From Gammaproteobacteria bacterium (GTDB lineage: Bacteria > Pseudomonadota > Gammaproteobacteria > Pseudomonadales > Pseudohongiellaceae): a stretch of 54,790 bases of DNA. Made by a program: the position numbers and the translations under genes. The stretch is taken from positions 1 through 54,790 of the forward strand of contig BPDI01000018.1 in assembly GCA_019654215.1 (NCBI GenBank), read 5' to 3'. Under the pieces are notes generated by a model that saw nothing but the letters and a program-made list of their open reading frames with translations, was not told where the DNA came from and ran no database searches. Shown piece after piece: positions 11,169 to 22,171 of this stretch. Within the stretch, counting starts at the first letter, position 1. Each line of letters opens with the position of its first letter.

Positions 11169-12336
11169 TTACAGGCCTGCGTCACTCCTTAGTGCGTCAG
11201 CTTTGTCAGTTCGTTCCCAGGCAAAGTCTGCTTCTTCTCGACCGAAGTGACCCCTAAGCAGCTGTTTGGCGATAGATAGGTCTTAGCAGGTCAAGCATGG
11301 CAATAAGGCCTTTTGGTCTAAGCTCGAAATGATTGCGAACCAGTTCAAAAAATTTTTGTGTCACTAATTTTTTTCCCGTGCCAAAAGTTTCGATGCTTAT
11401 AGAAGTTGGCTCCGCCACGCCGATGGCATAGGAAAGCTGTAATTCGCAACGATCCGCAATACCAGCGGCCACCACGTTCTTAGCAACATACCCAGCAAGA
11501 TAAGTAGCAGAACGATCCACCTTGGAAGGGTCCTTTCCGGAAAATGCGCCACCGCCATGGCGCGCCATACCACCGTATGTGTCCACGATAATCTTGCGAC
11601 CAGTTAGACCACAGTCTCCGTGAGGCCCACCGATAACGAACCGACCTGTCGGGTTTATAAAATACTTGGTGTTCTCATTAATCCATTCCCGCTGGCAAAA
11701 CAGGTTTGATGATTTCTTCCATAACCGCTTCACGCAAATCTTTTAGTGAAACTTCGTCACGGTGTTGAGTAGAAAGAACAACGGTGTCAATTCCTACGGG
11801 CTTGCCATCTTCGTAACGCATAGTGATCTGACTTTTCGCGTCCGGCTCTAACCAGGTTAAGGACCCATTTTTTCTTAGTTGTGAGTGACGCTTTACTAAT
11901 AAATGGGAATAAGTAATAGGTGCTGGCATTAGTACGTCGGTCTCATTCGATGCGTAGCCAAACATTAAACCCTGGTCCCCAGCTCCTTGTTCATGATCAT
12001 CAGTTTCATCGACACCCATAGCGATGTCGGGAGACTGACTGCCAATAGCATTGAGTACCGCACAGGTATTGCTGTCGAATCCACTATCAGAGTGGTTGTA
12101 ACCAATATCATTAACTACTTCCCGCACGATGTTTTCCACATCGACAGAACCTTCAGTGGTAATTTCGCCGGCAACGATAACCATGCCGGTCTTCACCATA
12201 GTTTCGCAGGCTACGCGAGACTTCTGACCCTTTTTCCCAATAATGCATCCAGAATTGCATCGGAAATCTGGTCAGCCATTTTGTCAGGGTGTCCCTCCGA
12301 TACTGATTCAGAAGTAAACAAACTTATTTCTGCCAT
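11169..12336 (-). CDS. metK: S-adenosylmethionine synthase
   Basis: Makes S-adenosylmethionine from ATP and methionine. From the ATG at 12336: [19 protein letters not shown], then [27 protein letters not shown] (the conserved methionine-loop hexapeptide GAGDQG), [35 protein letters not shown], and after a shift near 11280 the YGHFGRE tail. Frameshifts near 12250 and 11700 are also corrected. Length is about 389 residues, normal. It sits between the regulator and ahcY, all on the minus strand, with 38 bases to the regulator. Confidence 0.95.
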
Positions 12337-12374
12337 TTCCTTTTTCCTTTATCTTTCTACTAATTTAATAATTC

Positions 12375-13372
12375 TTAATGTTTTCTGAAAACACGGATTT
12401 GGATTTGAAATCCGTTCCTTAAACCTAAATACGAACTTTGCCCTGTTACTAAGCCAGCCTTTTGTGCCCAGTGATTTAAATCTGTTTCATCAAAGCCTAA
12501 CCATAAGGGCACCACAGGATTCTCTTACCCAATCTTGGTCATGAGAAAAGAGGTCAGCGATTAATAAATACCCGTTTTCATTTAATAGTGCCGATGAGTC
12601 TTTGAAGGTTTTTGTAGGAGAAGAGATATGGTGTAGTACCATATCGAAAATAATTAAGTCACTGAGTACATCTTTTTTCCTGGCGATAGTGGTGTCACCG
12701 AGAATGAACTGCACGCCATTAAACTTTCCTTTTGCAATCGCTTTTTGGATTTCTCTAACATCTCTTTAGAGTTATCCAAAGCGATTAGCTTTTTAAAATT
12801 TTTCTGCCAACTCGGTGAGCAATAGACCTTCGCCCGGCCCAACCTCAAGCACCGTCGCTTTATCGTTTAAAGGGCCCAAAACTGTCGATTACGTCATGGA
12901 GAATGGATCCGTAGTCATCATGGGCAACGATTAAACCTTGCTGTTCTTTAAACTTGTCCGCGTTTTTATTGAAGAAACTCAGTGATTGCTGCGCTCTCTC
13001 CAATTGAATCTGGCTAATTTTCTTCTCCGCCGATCCGGCGAGTGGGAGTAGGTCCACTTGGTCAAATACACTTTCTTTGATTTCACGATAATAATCGTCA
13101 TCGGACAAAAATACCCGGCGATAAAAAATAGAATTGCCTTCCCGACGGGTAGAAACCAGCTGAGCATTTGACAGTATTTTTAGATGGTGGCTCAGGGCGG
13201 ACTGGCGAATGCCTAGGATCCGGCAAAGTTCCAGAACTCCAAAAGATTCACTCTTCAGCAGCCGCAGGATTTGCAGGCGTATGCTATCCCCGAGCGCCTT
13301 ATTCAGGTCGGTAAGGCTTTCTAGGGCTCCTGCAGGAACCCCAGCACTGTTGGTAGCTAGGGCAGTTTGCAT
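12375..13372 (-). CDS. sahR: ArsR-family regulator fused to a SAM-dependent methyltransferase-like domain (SahR-type)
   Basis: Residues about 15-100 form a winged helix of the ArsR type (LNKALGDSIRLQILRLLKSE, then CRILGIRQSALSHHLKIL as recognition helix, then EGNSIFYRR as wing). The C-terminal part is a class I methyltransferase fold: VGPGEGLL (SAM loop), ALDNSKEMLEKSKKRL, DLIIFDMVLHH, NGYLLIADL. Frameshifts near 12750 and 12870 are corrected to give about 332 residues. Its position between metK and tkt matches the PA0547-type regulator of Pseudomonas. SahR proteins are reported to sense S-adenosylhomocysteine and control SAM-cycle genes. Whether the methyltransferase-like domain binds SAH only or is catalytic cannot be seen. 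Confidence 0.82.
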
Positions 13373-13409
13373 TGTTTTGACATTGTTCGAACCGCCGCAA
13401 CCGTATCAG

Positions 13410-13439
13410 CATATAGGCCAAATAGCAAACCTATATCAA
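13410..13439 (-). promoter_or_regulatory. Probable sahR-metK-ahcY-metF promoter
   Basis: On the minus strand TTGATA (bases 13439-13434) and TATATG (13415-13410) are 18 bp apart, about 38 bases before the sahR start. The -35 lies inside the left arm of the long inverted repeat, so a repressor on the repeat would block it. Confidence 0.5.
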
Positions 13440-13469
13440 AATATATTGATATAGGTTTGCTATTTGGCC
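13416..13469. promoter_or_regulatory. Perfect 24-bp inverted repeat, probable SahR operator
   Basis: The left arm 13416-13439 begins GGCCAAATAGC and ends CTATATCAA. The right arm 13446-13469 is its exact reverse complement, around a 6-base spacer AATATA. The core ATATCAA-N6-TTGATAT has the form expected of an ArsR-family dimer site. It lies between divergent sahR and tkt and covers the predicted sahR -35. Confidence 0.7.
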
Positions 13470-13649
13470 AGAGAATCGGTGACAAATAAATCCAGCAACC
13501 AATTAAATCGCCGGTGGCATATTGGATAAAGGTGCGGGAAAATAGCCGCCGTCAAAAACAGCCATAGTAGAAAATTTCCTGTCACGACAATTCAAATAAA
13601 CAACAAACAGAGCTCTGTGGACATGTCGGGAGTATGAGGAGTTTAGTTA

Positions 13650-15651
13650 ATGGCGGATAACGCTATCTCGCGAAAAGAATGTGCCAATGCTATTCGTGCC
13701 CTAAGCATGGATGCGGTACAACAAGCAAAATCAGGGCACCCTGGTGCACCCATGGGAATGGCGGATATTGCCGAGGTGTTATGGCGAGAATTTCTCGTGC
13801 ACAACCCTGGCAATCCAAATTGGTTTAATCGCGATCGTTTCATACTTTCAAATGGTCATGGCTCGATGCTGATTTATTCGCTGCTACATTTGACCGGTTA
13901 TGATCTATCTATTGAAGAGATTAAAAACTTTCGCCAGCTAGATTCCAAAACCCCGGGGCATCCAGAATATGGGTATACCCCTGGCGTGGAAACAACGACT
14001 GGTCCATTGGGTCAGGGATTGGCCAATGGAGTAGGAATGGCCATAGCCGAAAAAACCCTGGCGGCTCAGTTTAATCGCGAAGGGCATGACATCGTTGACC
14101 ACCACACATATGTGTTTGCTGGTGATGGCTGTCTCATGGAAGGCATTTCTCATGAAGTGTGTTCACTTTCGGGAACACTCAAACTCGGCAAACTCATCGT
14201 TATCTATGATGATAATGGCATTTCCATCGACGGAGAGGTTGATCAATGGTTTTCTGATGACACCAGCAAACGCTTCGAAGCTTACGGTTGGCAGGTACTT
14301 TCTGCAGATGGTCATGATCCGGTTGCGGTATTCGCTGCGATAGAAAACGCCAAGAAGAACGGTCACCAACCTACACTAATTAGCTGCAAAACTATTATCG
14401 GATTTGGCTCCCCTAACAAACAAGGAACAGCGGCGACTCACGGCGCGCCTTTAGGAGAAGATGAGGTTGCGGCAGTACGTGAAAATTTAGATTGGTCTCA
14501 TGCTTCATTTAGCATTCCTGAAGAAATCATGCAGGCATGGGATTGCACTAAAGAAAGGCTTTGCTGCTGAGTCTGCCTGGAAAGAAAAATTAGTGGTGTA
14601 CGAAGAAGAGTATCCCGAGCTGGCTTTAGAGTTAGTGCGACGTATTAAAGGTGAGCTGCCGGGATATTTTGCAGAAAAAGCAGATGAGTTTATTCAGGAG
14701 TGTCAGCAAGCCGAAGTAAATATTGCCAGTCGCAAGGCCTCACAGAATAGTATTGAGGCTTATGCGGCTTTATTGCCGGAGCTGATTGGTGGCAGTGCAG
14801 ACTTAACCGGTTCCAATTTAACCCAATGGTCAGGGAGTTCTGCCATTAACGAAAATGCAGATGGTAACTACATCTATTATGGCGTTAGGGAGTTTGGCAT
14901 GACCGCTATTGCGTCTGGCATCGCCTTACATGGTGGATTAATTCCGTATACTGCTACTTTCTTAATTTTTATGGAGTACGCCCGTAATGCCGCGCGTATG
15001 GCTGCACTAATGAAGCAGCGTAGCGTGCTGGTTTATACTCATGATTCCATCGGACAAGGTGAAGACGGGCCTACTCATCAACCGATTGAGCAACTTACCG
15101 CTCTCCGAGTAACGCCTAATATGTCCTTATGGCGGCCTTGCGACAATGTGGAAACAGCGGTGGCCTGGAAAATGGCCTTGGAACGAGCTGAAGGACCAAC
15201 CGCGTTAGTATTCTCGCGCCAAGGTATTGCTCATCAGGGCCGGACCGAAGAACAGCTTGCTGAGATCTCTCGAGGTGCCTATGTGCTGGAAGACTGTGAA
15301 GGAAATCCGGAACTGATTGTGATTGCCACTGGTTCGGAAATTAATATTTGCCGGGATGCGGTTAAGCAACTGCAGGCTGAAGGAATTGCAGCACGCCTGG
15401 TTTCTATGCCCAGCACAGATACGTTTGATAGTCAGGAACCAGAGTATAAAGAACAAGTACTACCTTCTTCGGTACGAAAGCGACTAGCAGTAGAAGCTGG
15501 AGCAACTGACTATTGGTCTAAGTACGTCGGCTTGGAAGGTAAAGTAATTGGCATGGATCGCTTTGGTGAATCTGCTCCCGGTGGAGTCTTGATGGAACAC
15601 TTTGGTTTCACTGCCGAGAATGTTGTCGCAGTGGCCAAGTCTTTCGATTAG
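13650..15651 (+). CDS. tkt: Transketolase
   Basis: Thiamine-diphosphate enzyme moving two-carbon units between sugar phosphates in the pentose phosphate pathway. The ATG at 13650 is preceded by GAGGAG. Motifs: [49 protein letters not shown], the ThDP motif [13 protein letters not shown] ending in DDN, then in the second half [39 protein letters not shown] and FSRQ. One frameshift near 14545 splits it. Length is about 667 residues, normal. It heads a plus-strand run with epd, pgk and fba, the same order as in Pseudomonas. Confidence 0.96.
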
Positions 15652-15685
15652 TTCAATCTTCGTTTAGCTCAATTCGGAAAAACTC

Positions 15686-16703
15686 ATGGCATATCGAATT
15701 GCTATTAATGGCTATGGTCGCATCGGTCGTTGTGTTCTTCGTGCATTTTATGAATCCAAGAATTACGGCGATCTGCGTTTAGTGGCAATTAACGATATTG
15801 CCGACTTAAACACACTCGCACATCTGACCCGGTACGACAGTACTCATGGCAGATTCTTGGGAACCGTCGAAGAAAAAGATGAAGAGCTACTAATAAATAA
15901 TGATGCAGTAGTAGTTTATAACAAGCCTGATCTTGCAGATCTTCCGTGGCAGGATCTTGAAATCGACCTAGTCATGGAATGCAGTGGAACTTTTACTTCT
16001 CGTAAAATTGCTGAACAGCATTTGTCATCAGGTGCGAAAAAAGTTTTGTTTTCTCAACCAGCTGAAAGTGATGTGGACGCAACTTTGGTTTATGGCATAA
16101 ACCATGAAGACCTCGATCCACAAGCAACAATAATCTCAAACGCGAGTTGCACAACGAACTGCATCGTACCGGTGCTAAAGACTTTGGATGATGCTTTAGG
16201 GATTGATTCCGGGGTTATCACAACAATTCATTCGGCAATGAATGATCAGCCAGTTATAGACAGCTATCACAACAATGATTTGCGCCGCACAAGAAGCGCG
16301 ATGCAATCCATGATTCCGGTGGAAACAAAGCTAGCAGTGGGCATTGAGAGGATACTTCCGCAATTAACCGGATTACTTCAGGCCCGGGCAATCCGAGTAC
16401 CAACTATGAATGTTTCAGTTATGGATTTAACCGTTTCCTTAAACAGCTCTGCGGATTGCGAAACAGTCAATAATCGTATGCGTGAAGCCAGTGATGAGTT
16501 TCTGCCTAACGTACTAGGAGTCACCGACGAGCCTTTGCTTCCTGTGATTTCAATCATGATCTACGTTCAGGCATAGTGGACCTGAGTCAAACCCGGGTAC
16601 TGGTTCACGATTAGTTAAATTATTAATTTGGTTCGATAACGAGTGGGCCTATGCGAATCGCATGCTGGATGTCGCCCAATACATTTCAAGACTGCAAGAA
16701 TAG
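15686..16703 (+). CDS. epd: D-erythrose-4-phosphate dehydrogenase (GapA-like)
   Basis: NAD-dependent oxidation of erythrose-4-phosphate to 4-phosphoerythronate, the first step of pyridoxal phosphate synthesis. The N-terminus is IAINGYGRIGRCVLRA (NAD fold); the catalytic Cys lies in NASCTTNCIVPV. The stretch TTIHSAMNDQPVIDSYH is typical of Epd; classic GAPDHs usually have a TVHSYTxxQ-like sequence here. A frameshift near 16550 hides the tail, which resumes as WFDNEWAYANRMLD and ends at the TAG 16701-16703 (about 339 residues). Transketolase upstream can make its substrate. A true glycolytic GAPDH function cannot be fully excluded. Confidence 0.85.
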
Positions 16704-16713
16704 GGAATACGAA

Positions 16714-17887
16714 ATGACATTTCTTCGCATGGAAGAATTAGACCTCTCTAATAAACGCGTATTGATCCGTGAGGATCTCAATGTTCCAATTAAGATGGAA
16801 ATGTTACCAATGACACGCGTATTCAAGCAGCATTGCCAACAATAAAACTGGGGCTGGCCACAGCACAGCAAGTCATCGTCATGTCCCATCTTGGCAGACC
16901 AGAGGGAAGGAGTTTCTATCACTGAACAAGCTGAGCTGTCTCTCTCTCCAGTTGCAGCCCATCTCGGTGCATTTTTAGATACAGAAGTACAATTAATGAG
17001 TGACTATTTGGAAAATCCAAGCGCCCTGCAAAATCATAAGGGACTAGTGTGCTGGAAAACGTGCGAATAAATACTGGCGAAAAAGCTAATTCTGATGATT
17101 TGGCAAAGCAATACGCTAACCTCTGTGATGTCTTTGTAATGGATGCCTTTGGTACGCTCATCGCTCACAAGCCAGCACCCATGGAGTTGCAAAATTTTCT
17201 GAAACCGCCTGTGCCGGGCCCTTGTTGGCTAAAGAACTCGATGCATTGGAGCGCTCACTCACCAATCCGGAAAGACCCATACTCGCCATAGTGGGCGGTG
17301 CGAAGGTTTCTAGCAAACTGGAAATGCTGCAAACTCTGGCAACTAAAGTTGATCAGCTAATAGTCGGAGGTGGTATTGCCAATACTTTTTTATTGGCAGC
17401 GGGTTATGGAGTGGGTAAATCATTATGCGAACTAGACCTGGTGGACACAGCAAAGCAGCTCATGGGTGCTACCAACATTCCTTTACCTTCTGATGTAATT
17501 GTCGCCAGTAGAATTTCAGAAAACGCTGAAGCTAAAACTAAAGCTGTAAGTGAAGTCAGTTCAGATGAAATGATTCTGGATATCGGGCCCGAAAGCACTG
17601 CGAATTTAAGCGCACTAGTTGCTAATATGAAAACTATTATCTGGAACGGACCCGTGGGTGTGTTCGAATTTGATCAATTCGCTAGAGGCACAGCAGGTAT
17701 TTCTCATGCAATTGCTGCGAACCGAGGATTTTCTATCGCTGGAGGCGGGGAAACTATTGCCGCCATCGATAAGTTTGGTGTTACTAAAGACATTTCCTAC
17801 ATCTCCACTGGAGGCGGTGCTTTTCTGGAGTATGTTCAGGGAATTGAGCTTCCTGCTGTGCAAATACTTAATGCTCGTGGTGAATAA
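16714..17887 (+). CDS. pgk: Phosphoglycerate kinase
   Basis: Interconverts 1,3-bisphosphoglycerate plus ADP with 3-phosphoglycerate plus ATP. The start is the ATG at 16714 ([20 protein letters not shown]), with the typical RxDLNVP substrate loop read as REDLNVPI. Then come [37 protein letters not shown] after correction, [37 protein letters not shown] and the nucleotide site [12 protein letters not shown]. Four frameshifts between 16795 and 17220 break the N-terminal domain; the C-terminal domain is clean. Length is about 390 residues, as expected. Confidence 0.94.
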
Positions 17888-17977
17888 AAGAGACGTTGCC
17901 AATACTGCCGAGCTTGTAAATAATTGAGCTTAATGAGACGAATAAGAAACTAGATTTTTTGAAAGTGAGACTAAACC

Positions 17978-19027
17978 ATGGCACTAATTAGCTTAAGACA
18001 ATTACTCGACCATGCAGCTGAGAATTATTACGGTGTTCCTGCATTCAATGTGAATAACCTTGAACAGGTGCGTGCAATCATGGAAGGTGCGGATGAAGTA
18101 AACAGTCCGGTGATACTTCAGGCATCAGCAGGCGCTAGAAAGTACGCTGGCTCCAATTTTCTTAAGCACCTTATCCAAGGAGCAATTGAGGAGTTCCCGC
18201 AGATACCAATCGTCATGCACCAGGATCATGGTATTTCTCCTGCTGTCTGTCAGCGCTCGATTCAATTGGGATTCTCATCAGTAATGATGGACGGCTCTCT
18301 GGCGGAAGATGGAAAGACGCCCACGGATTTCGAATACAACGTGAGAGTCACTAAGGAAACGGTAGATATGGCTCATGCCTGCGGTGTTTCCGTTGAGGGC
18401 GAGATTGGCTGTCTCGGATCTTTGGAAACCGGTATGGCAGGAGAAGAGGATGGTATTGGCGCTGAAGGCAAGCTATCCATGTCCCAACTATTAACTGATC
18501 CGGAAGAAGCTTCAGATTTTGTCGATGCTACCGGAGTAGATGCCCTGGCTATTGCCGTTGGAACTAGCCACGGCGCATACAAATTTAGCCGCCCACCTAC
18601 CGGAGACATTCTAGCCATCGAACGTATAAAAGAGATTCACGCAAGAATTCCTAATACCCATCTGGTCATGCACGGTTCCTCTTCAGTTCCCCAAGATTGG
18701 TTGGCAGTCATCAATGAATTTGGTGGAGAGATTCCTGAAACCTACGGTGTTCCAGTCGAAGAAATTCAGGAGGGAATTCGTCATGGAGTACGCAAGGTTA
18801 ACATTGATACCGATTTGCGACTTGCATCCACTGGAGCTGTAAGAAAATTTCTCGCTGAGAACAAATCGGAGTTCGATCCCAGAAAATTCCTCATTCCAAC
18901 AATGAGCGCGATGAAAGACATTGTGAAAGCAAGGCTGGAAGCATTTGGCACTGCAGGCCAGGCTTCGAAAATAGGAAAAGTTTATAGCTTGGAAGAAATG
19001 TATCAGCGCTACGCCGACGCTGCCTAA
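17978..19027 (+). CDS. fba: Class II fructose-bisphosphate aldolase
   Basis: Zinc-dependent aldolase of glycolysis and gluconeogenesis, intact at 349 residues. Seen are [13 protein letters not shown], the zinc-ligand region [66 protein letters not shown] and [13 protein letters not shown]. The extended form is of the Calvin-type subgroup common in gammaproteobacteria. It follows pgk after 90 bases and ends the central carbon run. Confidence 0.96.
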   Translation: MALISLRQLLDHAAENYYGVPAFNVNNLEQVRAIMEGADEVNSPVILQASAGARKYAGSNFLKHLIQGAIEEFPQIPIVMHQDHGISPAVCQRSIQLGFSSVMMDGSLAEDGKTPTDFEYNVRVTKETVDMAHACGVSVEGEIGCLGSLETGMAGEEDGIGAEGKLSMSQLLTDPEEASDFVDATGVDALAIAVGTSHGAYKFSRPPTGDILAIERIKEIHARIPNTHLVMHGSSSVPQDWLAVINEFGGEIPETYGVPVEEIQEGIRHGVRKVNIDTDLRLASTGAVRKFLAENKSEFDPRKFLIPTMSAMKDIVKARLEAFGTAGQASKIGKVYSLEEMYQRYADAA

Positions 19028-19042
19028 TGCCTTAATTATTGA

Positions 19043-20015
19043 CTCAGGATCAAGGCGATTTTTTCACTAGAAGACTCGATCAAGCTGAGGGATAGTTTAA
19101 CCCCATTCGAATTTAGTGGCGCTTCGAATCTAAGTGAGCTCGCTCAGGTTTATTGTGAGCACTACGATTTAAGCTTCGATCAAGATATTGCTTTGCAATC
19201 CCATCGCATGGGATTGTTGCGATCTGGCAATTTCGATTTGGTTTGTCAGGGTTTTTCTGCTCCATTAGACCAACAAAAAGGAACTGTATTCGTTGTACAT
19301 GGTTACTTCGACCATACTGGTTTATACAGCCATCTAATCAAACACTGTTTGCAAAAAGGCTTGACAGTTGTTGCCTTCGATCTTCCCGGTCACGGGCTCT
19401 CCAGTGGTGAGTCGGCCAGTATCGATTCTTTTAATCAATATTCGGATGCACTTTTGCGCGTTATTTCGGAAGCCGATTATCAACAAGTTAATAAGCCATG
19501 GTATGCAATCGGACAGAGTACCGGTGCTGCAGTAATTGTAAACGCTATCGTAGAGAACAAATTCCCTCTACGAGATTTCGAGAGTTCAGTTTTTCTTGCG
19601 CCACTGGTTTATCCAAAACACTGGGTTCGCAGTTGTCTGTTATTTGCACTTGTGCGTTGGTTTATAAAGGAAACGAAGCGAAATTTTACCAATAATAGCC
19701 ACGATAGGGAGTTTCTTAACTTCTTGCGCAGTAGCGATGAATTGCAAAGCAGTAAGCTACCAAGAGATTGGATAATTGCCATGATGGACTATCAAAAGAG
19801 GTTGCGCCACTTCAACACTATTGATTATCCAGTAAATATTATTCAAGGAACAGAGGACGACACTGTAGACTGGGGCCGCAATATCAAACAATTGGAAACG
19901 AAATTCTCGGGTGCTAAAACCTACCTGATTTACGGCGGTCAGGCATCACTTGGTTAATGAGTCGCACGAATTTCGCGAAGTAGTGCTTTCTCTAATCGAT
20001 CAAGTAATCGAATAG
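19043..20015 (+). CDS. Alpha/beta hydrolase, monoacylglycerol lipase/lysophospholipase-like
   Basis: A serine hydrolase of up to 324 codons. VFVVHGYFDHTGLYSHL gives the oxyanion HG motif, VVAFDLPGHGLSSGE is the lid-side signature of the lysophospholipase/PldB group, and the nucleophile is in IGQSTGA (GxSxG). The acidic residue may be in QGTEDDTVD. The catalytic His is regained only after correcting a frameshift near 19945, which changes the end to a GGxHHLVNE-type segment, with a TAG at 20013. The frame is open from 19043 but has no ATG in frame before 19208, so the start is uncertain. Substrate unknown; probably cytoplasmic, as no signal peptide is seen. Confidence 0.75.
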
Positions 20016-20019
20016 ATAA

Positions 20020-20212
20020 TTATGATAGCACTTCGGCTAGTTATAGTGCCGGCTACTTGATTCAGCTGCTGCAACATCAGTTCACTATATTGTTTATCAA
20101 TACCGATTACTATATAGCCTACTTCTTCGTTTGTCTGCGGGTATCATGAGCTAATAAGGAGCAAGAATTTGATCTTGCTCTTTTCGAATGAAGTTGGATT
20201 CGCGGGACTCAA
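20020..20212 (-). pseudogene. serA: serA remnant: 3-phosphoglycerate dehydrogenase with internal deletion
   Basis: Two ends of SerA survive on the minus strand. Bases 20212-20156 read LSPANPTSFEKSKIKFLLL, matching the SerA N-terminus (EKDKIKFLLxE). Bases 20143-20020 read YPQTNEEVGYIVIGID, then LQQLNQVAGTITSR, matching the last 40 or so residues of the C-terminal ACT domain, with one probable frameshift before a TAA at 20020-20022. About 340 codons, including the whole catalytic and NAD domains, are absent. An 8-bp inverted repeat (20159-20166 with 20173-20180) lies at the junction. Position next to a D-2-hydroxyglutarate dehydrogenase-like gene matches intact serA in Pseudomonas. Either a true deletion or an assembly collapse. 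Confidence 0.7.
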
Positions 20213-20354
20213 TTTAAGAATTTGGTTGTAGCAGCGGAGACGATGATCGCAAAGGAGGCGCATGGTAACATATCCTGCCTAGGCAACAATTTGCATTCCT
20301 CTGAGCGCAGAAGATTTCCGAACACTTCCTACCTTATTGTTAATGGATCACTAA

Positions 20355-21754
20355 ATGGAGAGCAGTACAGAAGGGCTGGTTGGTCAGCTCGTTGAAATTG
20401 TTGGTTCCGATTGGGTAAAAACCGATGATGTGGAATTGCAATATTACGGTAAAGACTGGACTAACGTGTTTCACTCAGACCCGATTGCAATAGTGCTCCC
20501 AAGTTCGATTGAAGATGTCCAGGCCATAGTTGAAGTCGCTATGGATAATCAGGTAGCTCTGGTTCCGTCCGGAGGACGCACCGGTTTAAGTGGTGGGGCA
20601 GTTGCGAAGCAACATGAGATCGTAGTCGCCTTCGATCGTATGAATAAGATCCTAAATTTCGATGCTGTTGATCGACAAGTAATTTGCCAACCGGGAGTTA
20701 TCACCGAGCATTTACAACAATTTGCTGATGACAATGATCTTTTTTATCCAGTGGATTTCTCTTCTTCTGGATCGAGCCAAATAGGTGGGAACGTCGCCAC
20801 CAACGCTGGGGGCATAAAAGTCATTCGTTATGGTATGACGCGAAACTGGATTTTAGGCATGAAAGTGGTTACCGGTACCGGTGAAGTACTCGATTTAAAT
20901 CGAGGACTTATAAAGAATGCAACTGGCTATGACTTTCGTCATTTGTTCATAGGGTCGGAAGGCACCCTTGGTCTAATTGTCGAATTAACAGTCGCTCTTT
21001 GTCCAAAACCACAAGACCCTAAGGTGTTATTGCTCGGTGTAGAACAATAACCGATACAATGGAAGTACTTAAGGCCTTCCGTAACAAGCTCGAACTTACT
21101 GCGTTTGAGTTTTTCTCAGATAAAGCTATGTCTCATGTCATTGCAGAGAAAGGTTTGCAACGACCTTTCGAATCTATATGTTCATTCTACGCGTTAATCG
21201 AATTTGAAAATGTCGCTGAACAAGATTTGGAAAACGCGATGGAACTATTCGAATATTGCTTAGAGAGGGGGTGGATTGTTGATGGCACCATCAGCCAAAG
21301 TCGCGCTCAGGCAGAGAATCTGTGGCGGTTGAGGGAAGATATTTCGGAAACTATCGCCAAGTTTTCTCCTTACAAAAATGACATTTCTGTAAAGGTCTCG
21401 AAAGTCCCTGAGTTTCTTGAAGAATTAGATGCTTTGGTTACTCAAGTCTATCCGGAATTCGAAATAATCTGGTTTGGCCACATAGGAGATGGCAACGTCC
21501 ATCTCAACATACTCAAACCAGAACAACTTGAAATTGGTAAGTTTTATGAAAGCTGTAGCAAGATTTCCGAGTGGGTGTTCGACCTGGTGAAGAAGTATGG
21601 CGGTAGTATTTCAGCCGAGCACGGAATTGGTATTCTTAAGAAGCCCTTTCTGCAGTATTCACGCAGTCCGGCAGAATTGGAATATATGAAGTCCATCAAG
21701 CGTATATTCGATCCTCACAACATTATGAATCCAGGCAAACTCATTGATGTATAA
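20355..21754 (+). CDS. FAD-binding oxidase, D-2-hydroxyglutarate dehydrogenase-like
   Basis: A VAO/GlcD-family flavoprotein of about 466 residues. The FAD-binding domain shows IVLPSSIEDVQAIV, VPSGGRTGLSGGAV, GGNVATNAGGIKVIRYGMTR and ATGYDFRHLFIGSEGTLG. After a frameshift at about 21047 the substrate domain shows WFGHIGDGNVHLNIL (metal-binding His residues), SAEHGIGILKK and FDPHNIMNPGKLI. In Pseudomonas the homologue beside serA oxidises D-2-hydroxyglutarate made as a by-product by SerA and passes electrons on through ETF. D-lactate or glycolate oxidation is possible; the serA context favours D-2-hydroxyglutarate. Confidence 0.82.
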
Positions 21755-21913
21755 CAAAGGAGACGCAGAAGTTTCGATGCTTTCAGCGGTGTAGAAACAA
21801 ATTGCACAAATCTACCAGGCCCATGATTTTCGTTACAATTTAAAACAATTCTGGTTTCCATAAACATGTGAGCAGCGTACACTACCGTAGCGTTCGTTAT
21901 AGATCGTAGTTTT

Positions 21914-21944
21914 ACTCGAGTATTTTTCGAGTTTTTATTTTTTA
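21914..21944 (+). terminator. Hairpin plus T-tract in the leader of the cold-shock gene
   Basis: ACTCGA (21914-21919) pairs with TCGAGT (21927-21932) and is followed by TTTTATTTTTT. It looks like an intrinsic terminator yet stands only about 20 bases before the csp ATG. It may be an attenuator or a cold-sensitive leader structure, or the end of an upstream transcript. Confidence 0.5.
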
Positions 21945-21961
21945 ATCAGCATGAGAGCAAT

Positions 21962-22171
21962 ATGTCAGAAACAGTAGAGGGTACCGTTAAGTGGTTTAAC
22001 GACGAGAAAGGATTCGGATTTATTGAGCAAGAAGGTGGTAAAGATGTGTTCGTACATTTCAGTGCCATTAATGGCTCTGGAAGAAGAACTCTTCATGAAG
22101 GACAAAAAGTAACCATGGAAGTTACCCAAGGCCAAAAAGGCCCGCAAGCGGAAAATGTAAATCCGTTATAG
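21962..22171 (+). CDS. Cold-shock domain protein (CspA family)
   Basis: A 69-residue single-stranded nucleic-acid-binding beta barrel. RNP1 is KGFGFIEQE and RNP2 is VFVHFSAI, the standard pair of aromatic RNA-binding strands. It starts with the usual [13 protein letters not shown] segment, preceded by five residues (SETVE). The last strand region GPQAENV is also standard. It probably acts as an RNA chaperone. It stands alone, with a hairpin-bearing leader upstream and a GC-rich stem (AGGGGCT/AGCCCT) after the stop that lacks a T-run. Confidence 0.95.
   Translation: MSETVEGTVKWFNDEKGFGFIEQEGGKDVFVHFSAINGSGRRTLHEGQKVTMEVTQGQKGPQAENVNPL

Noticed and set aside
11987..12388. 133-codon plus-strand frame opposite metK
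   Set aside because: It is antisense to the strongly conserved N-terminal half of metK and has no recognisable content.
13650..20015. Calvin-cycle gene cluster, because tkt, a GAPDH-like gene, pgk and class II aldolase are adjacent
   Set aside because: No RuBisCO or phosphoribulokinase is present, the dehydrogenase has Epd signatures, and this order is standard in heterotrophic Pseudomonas-like genomes.
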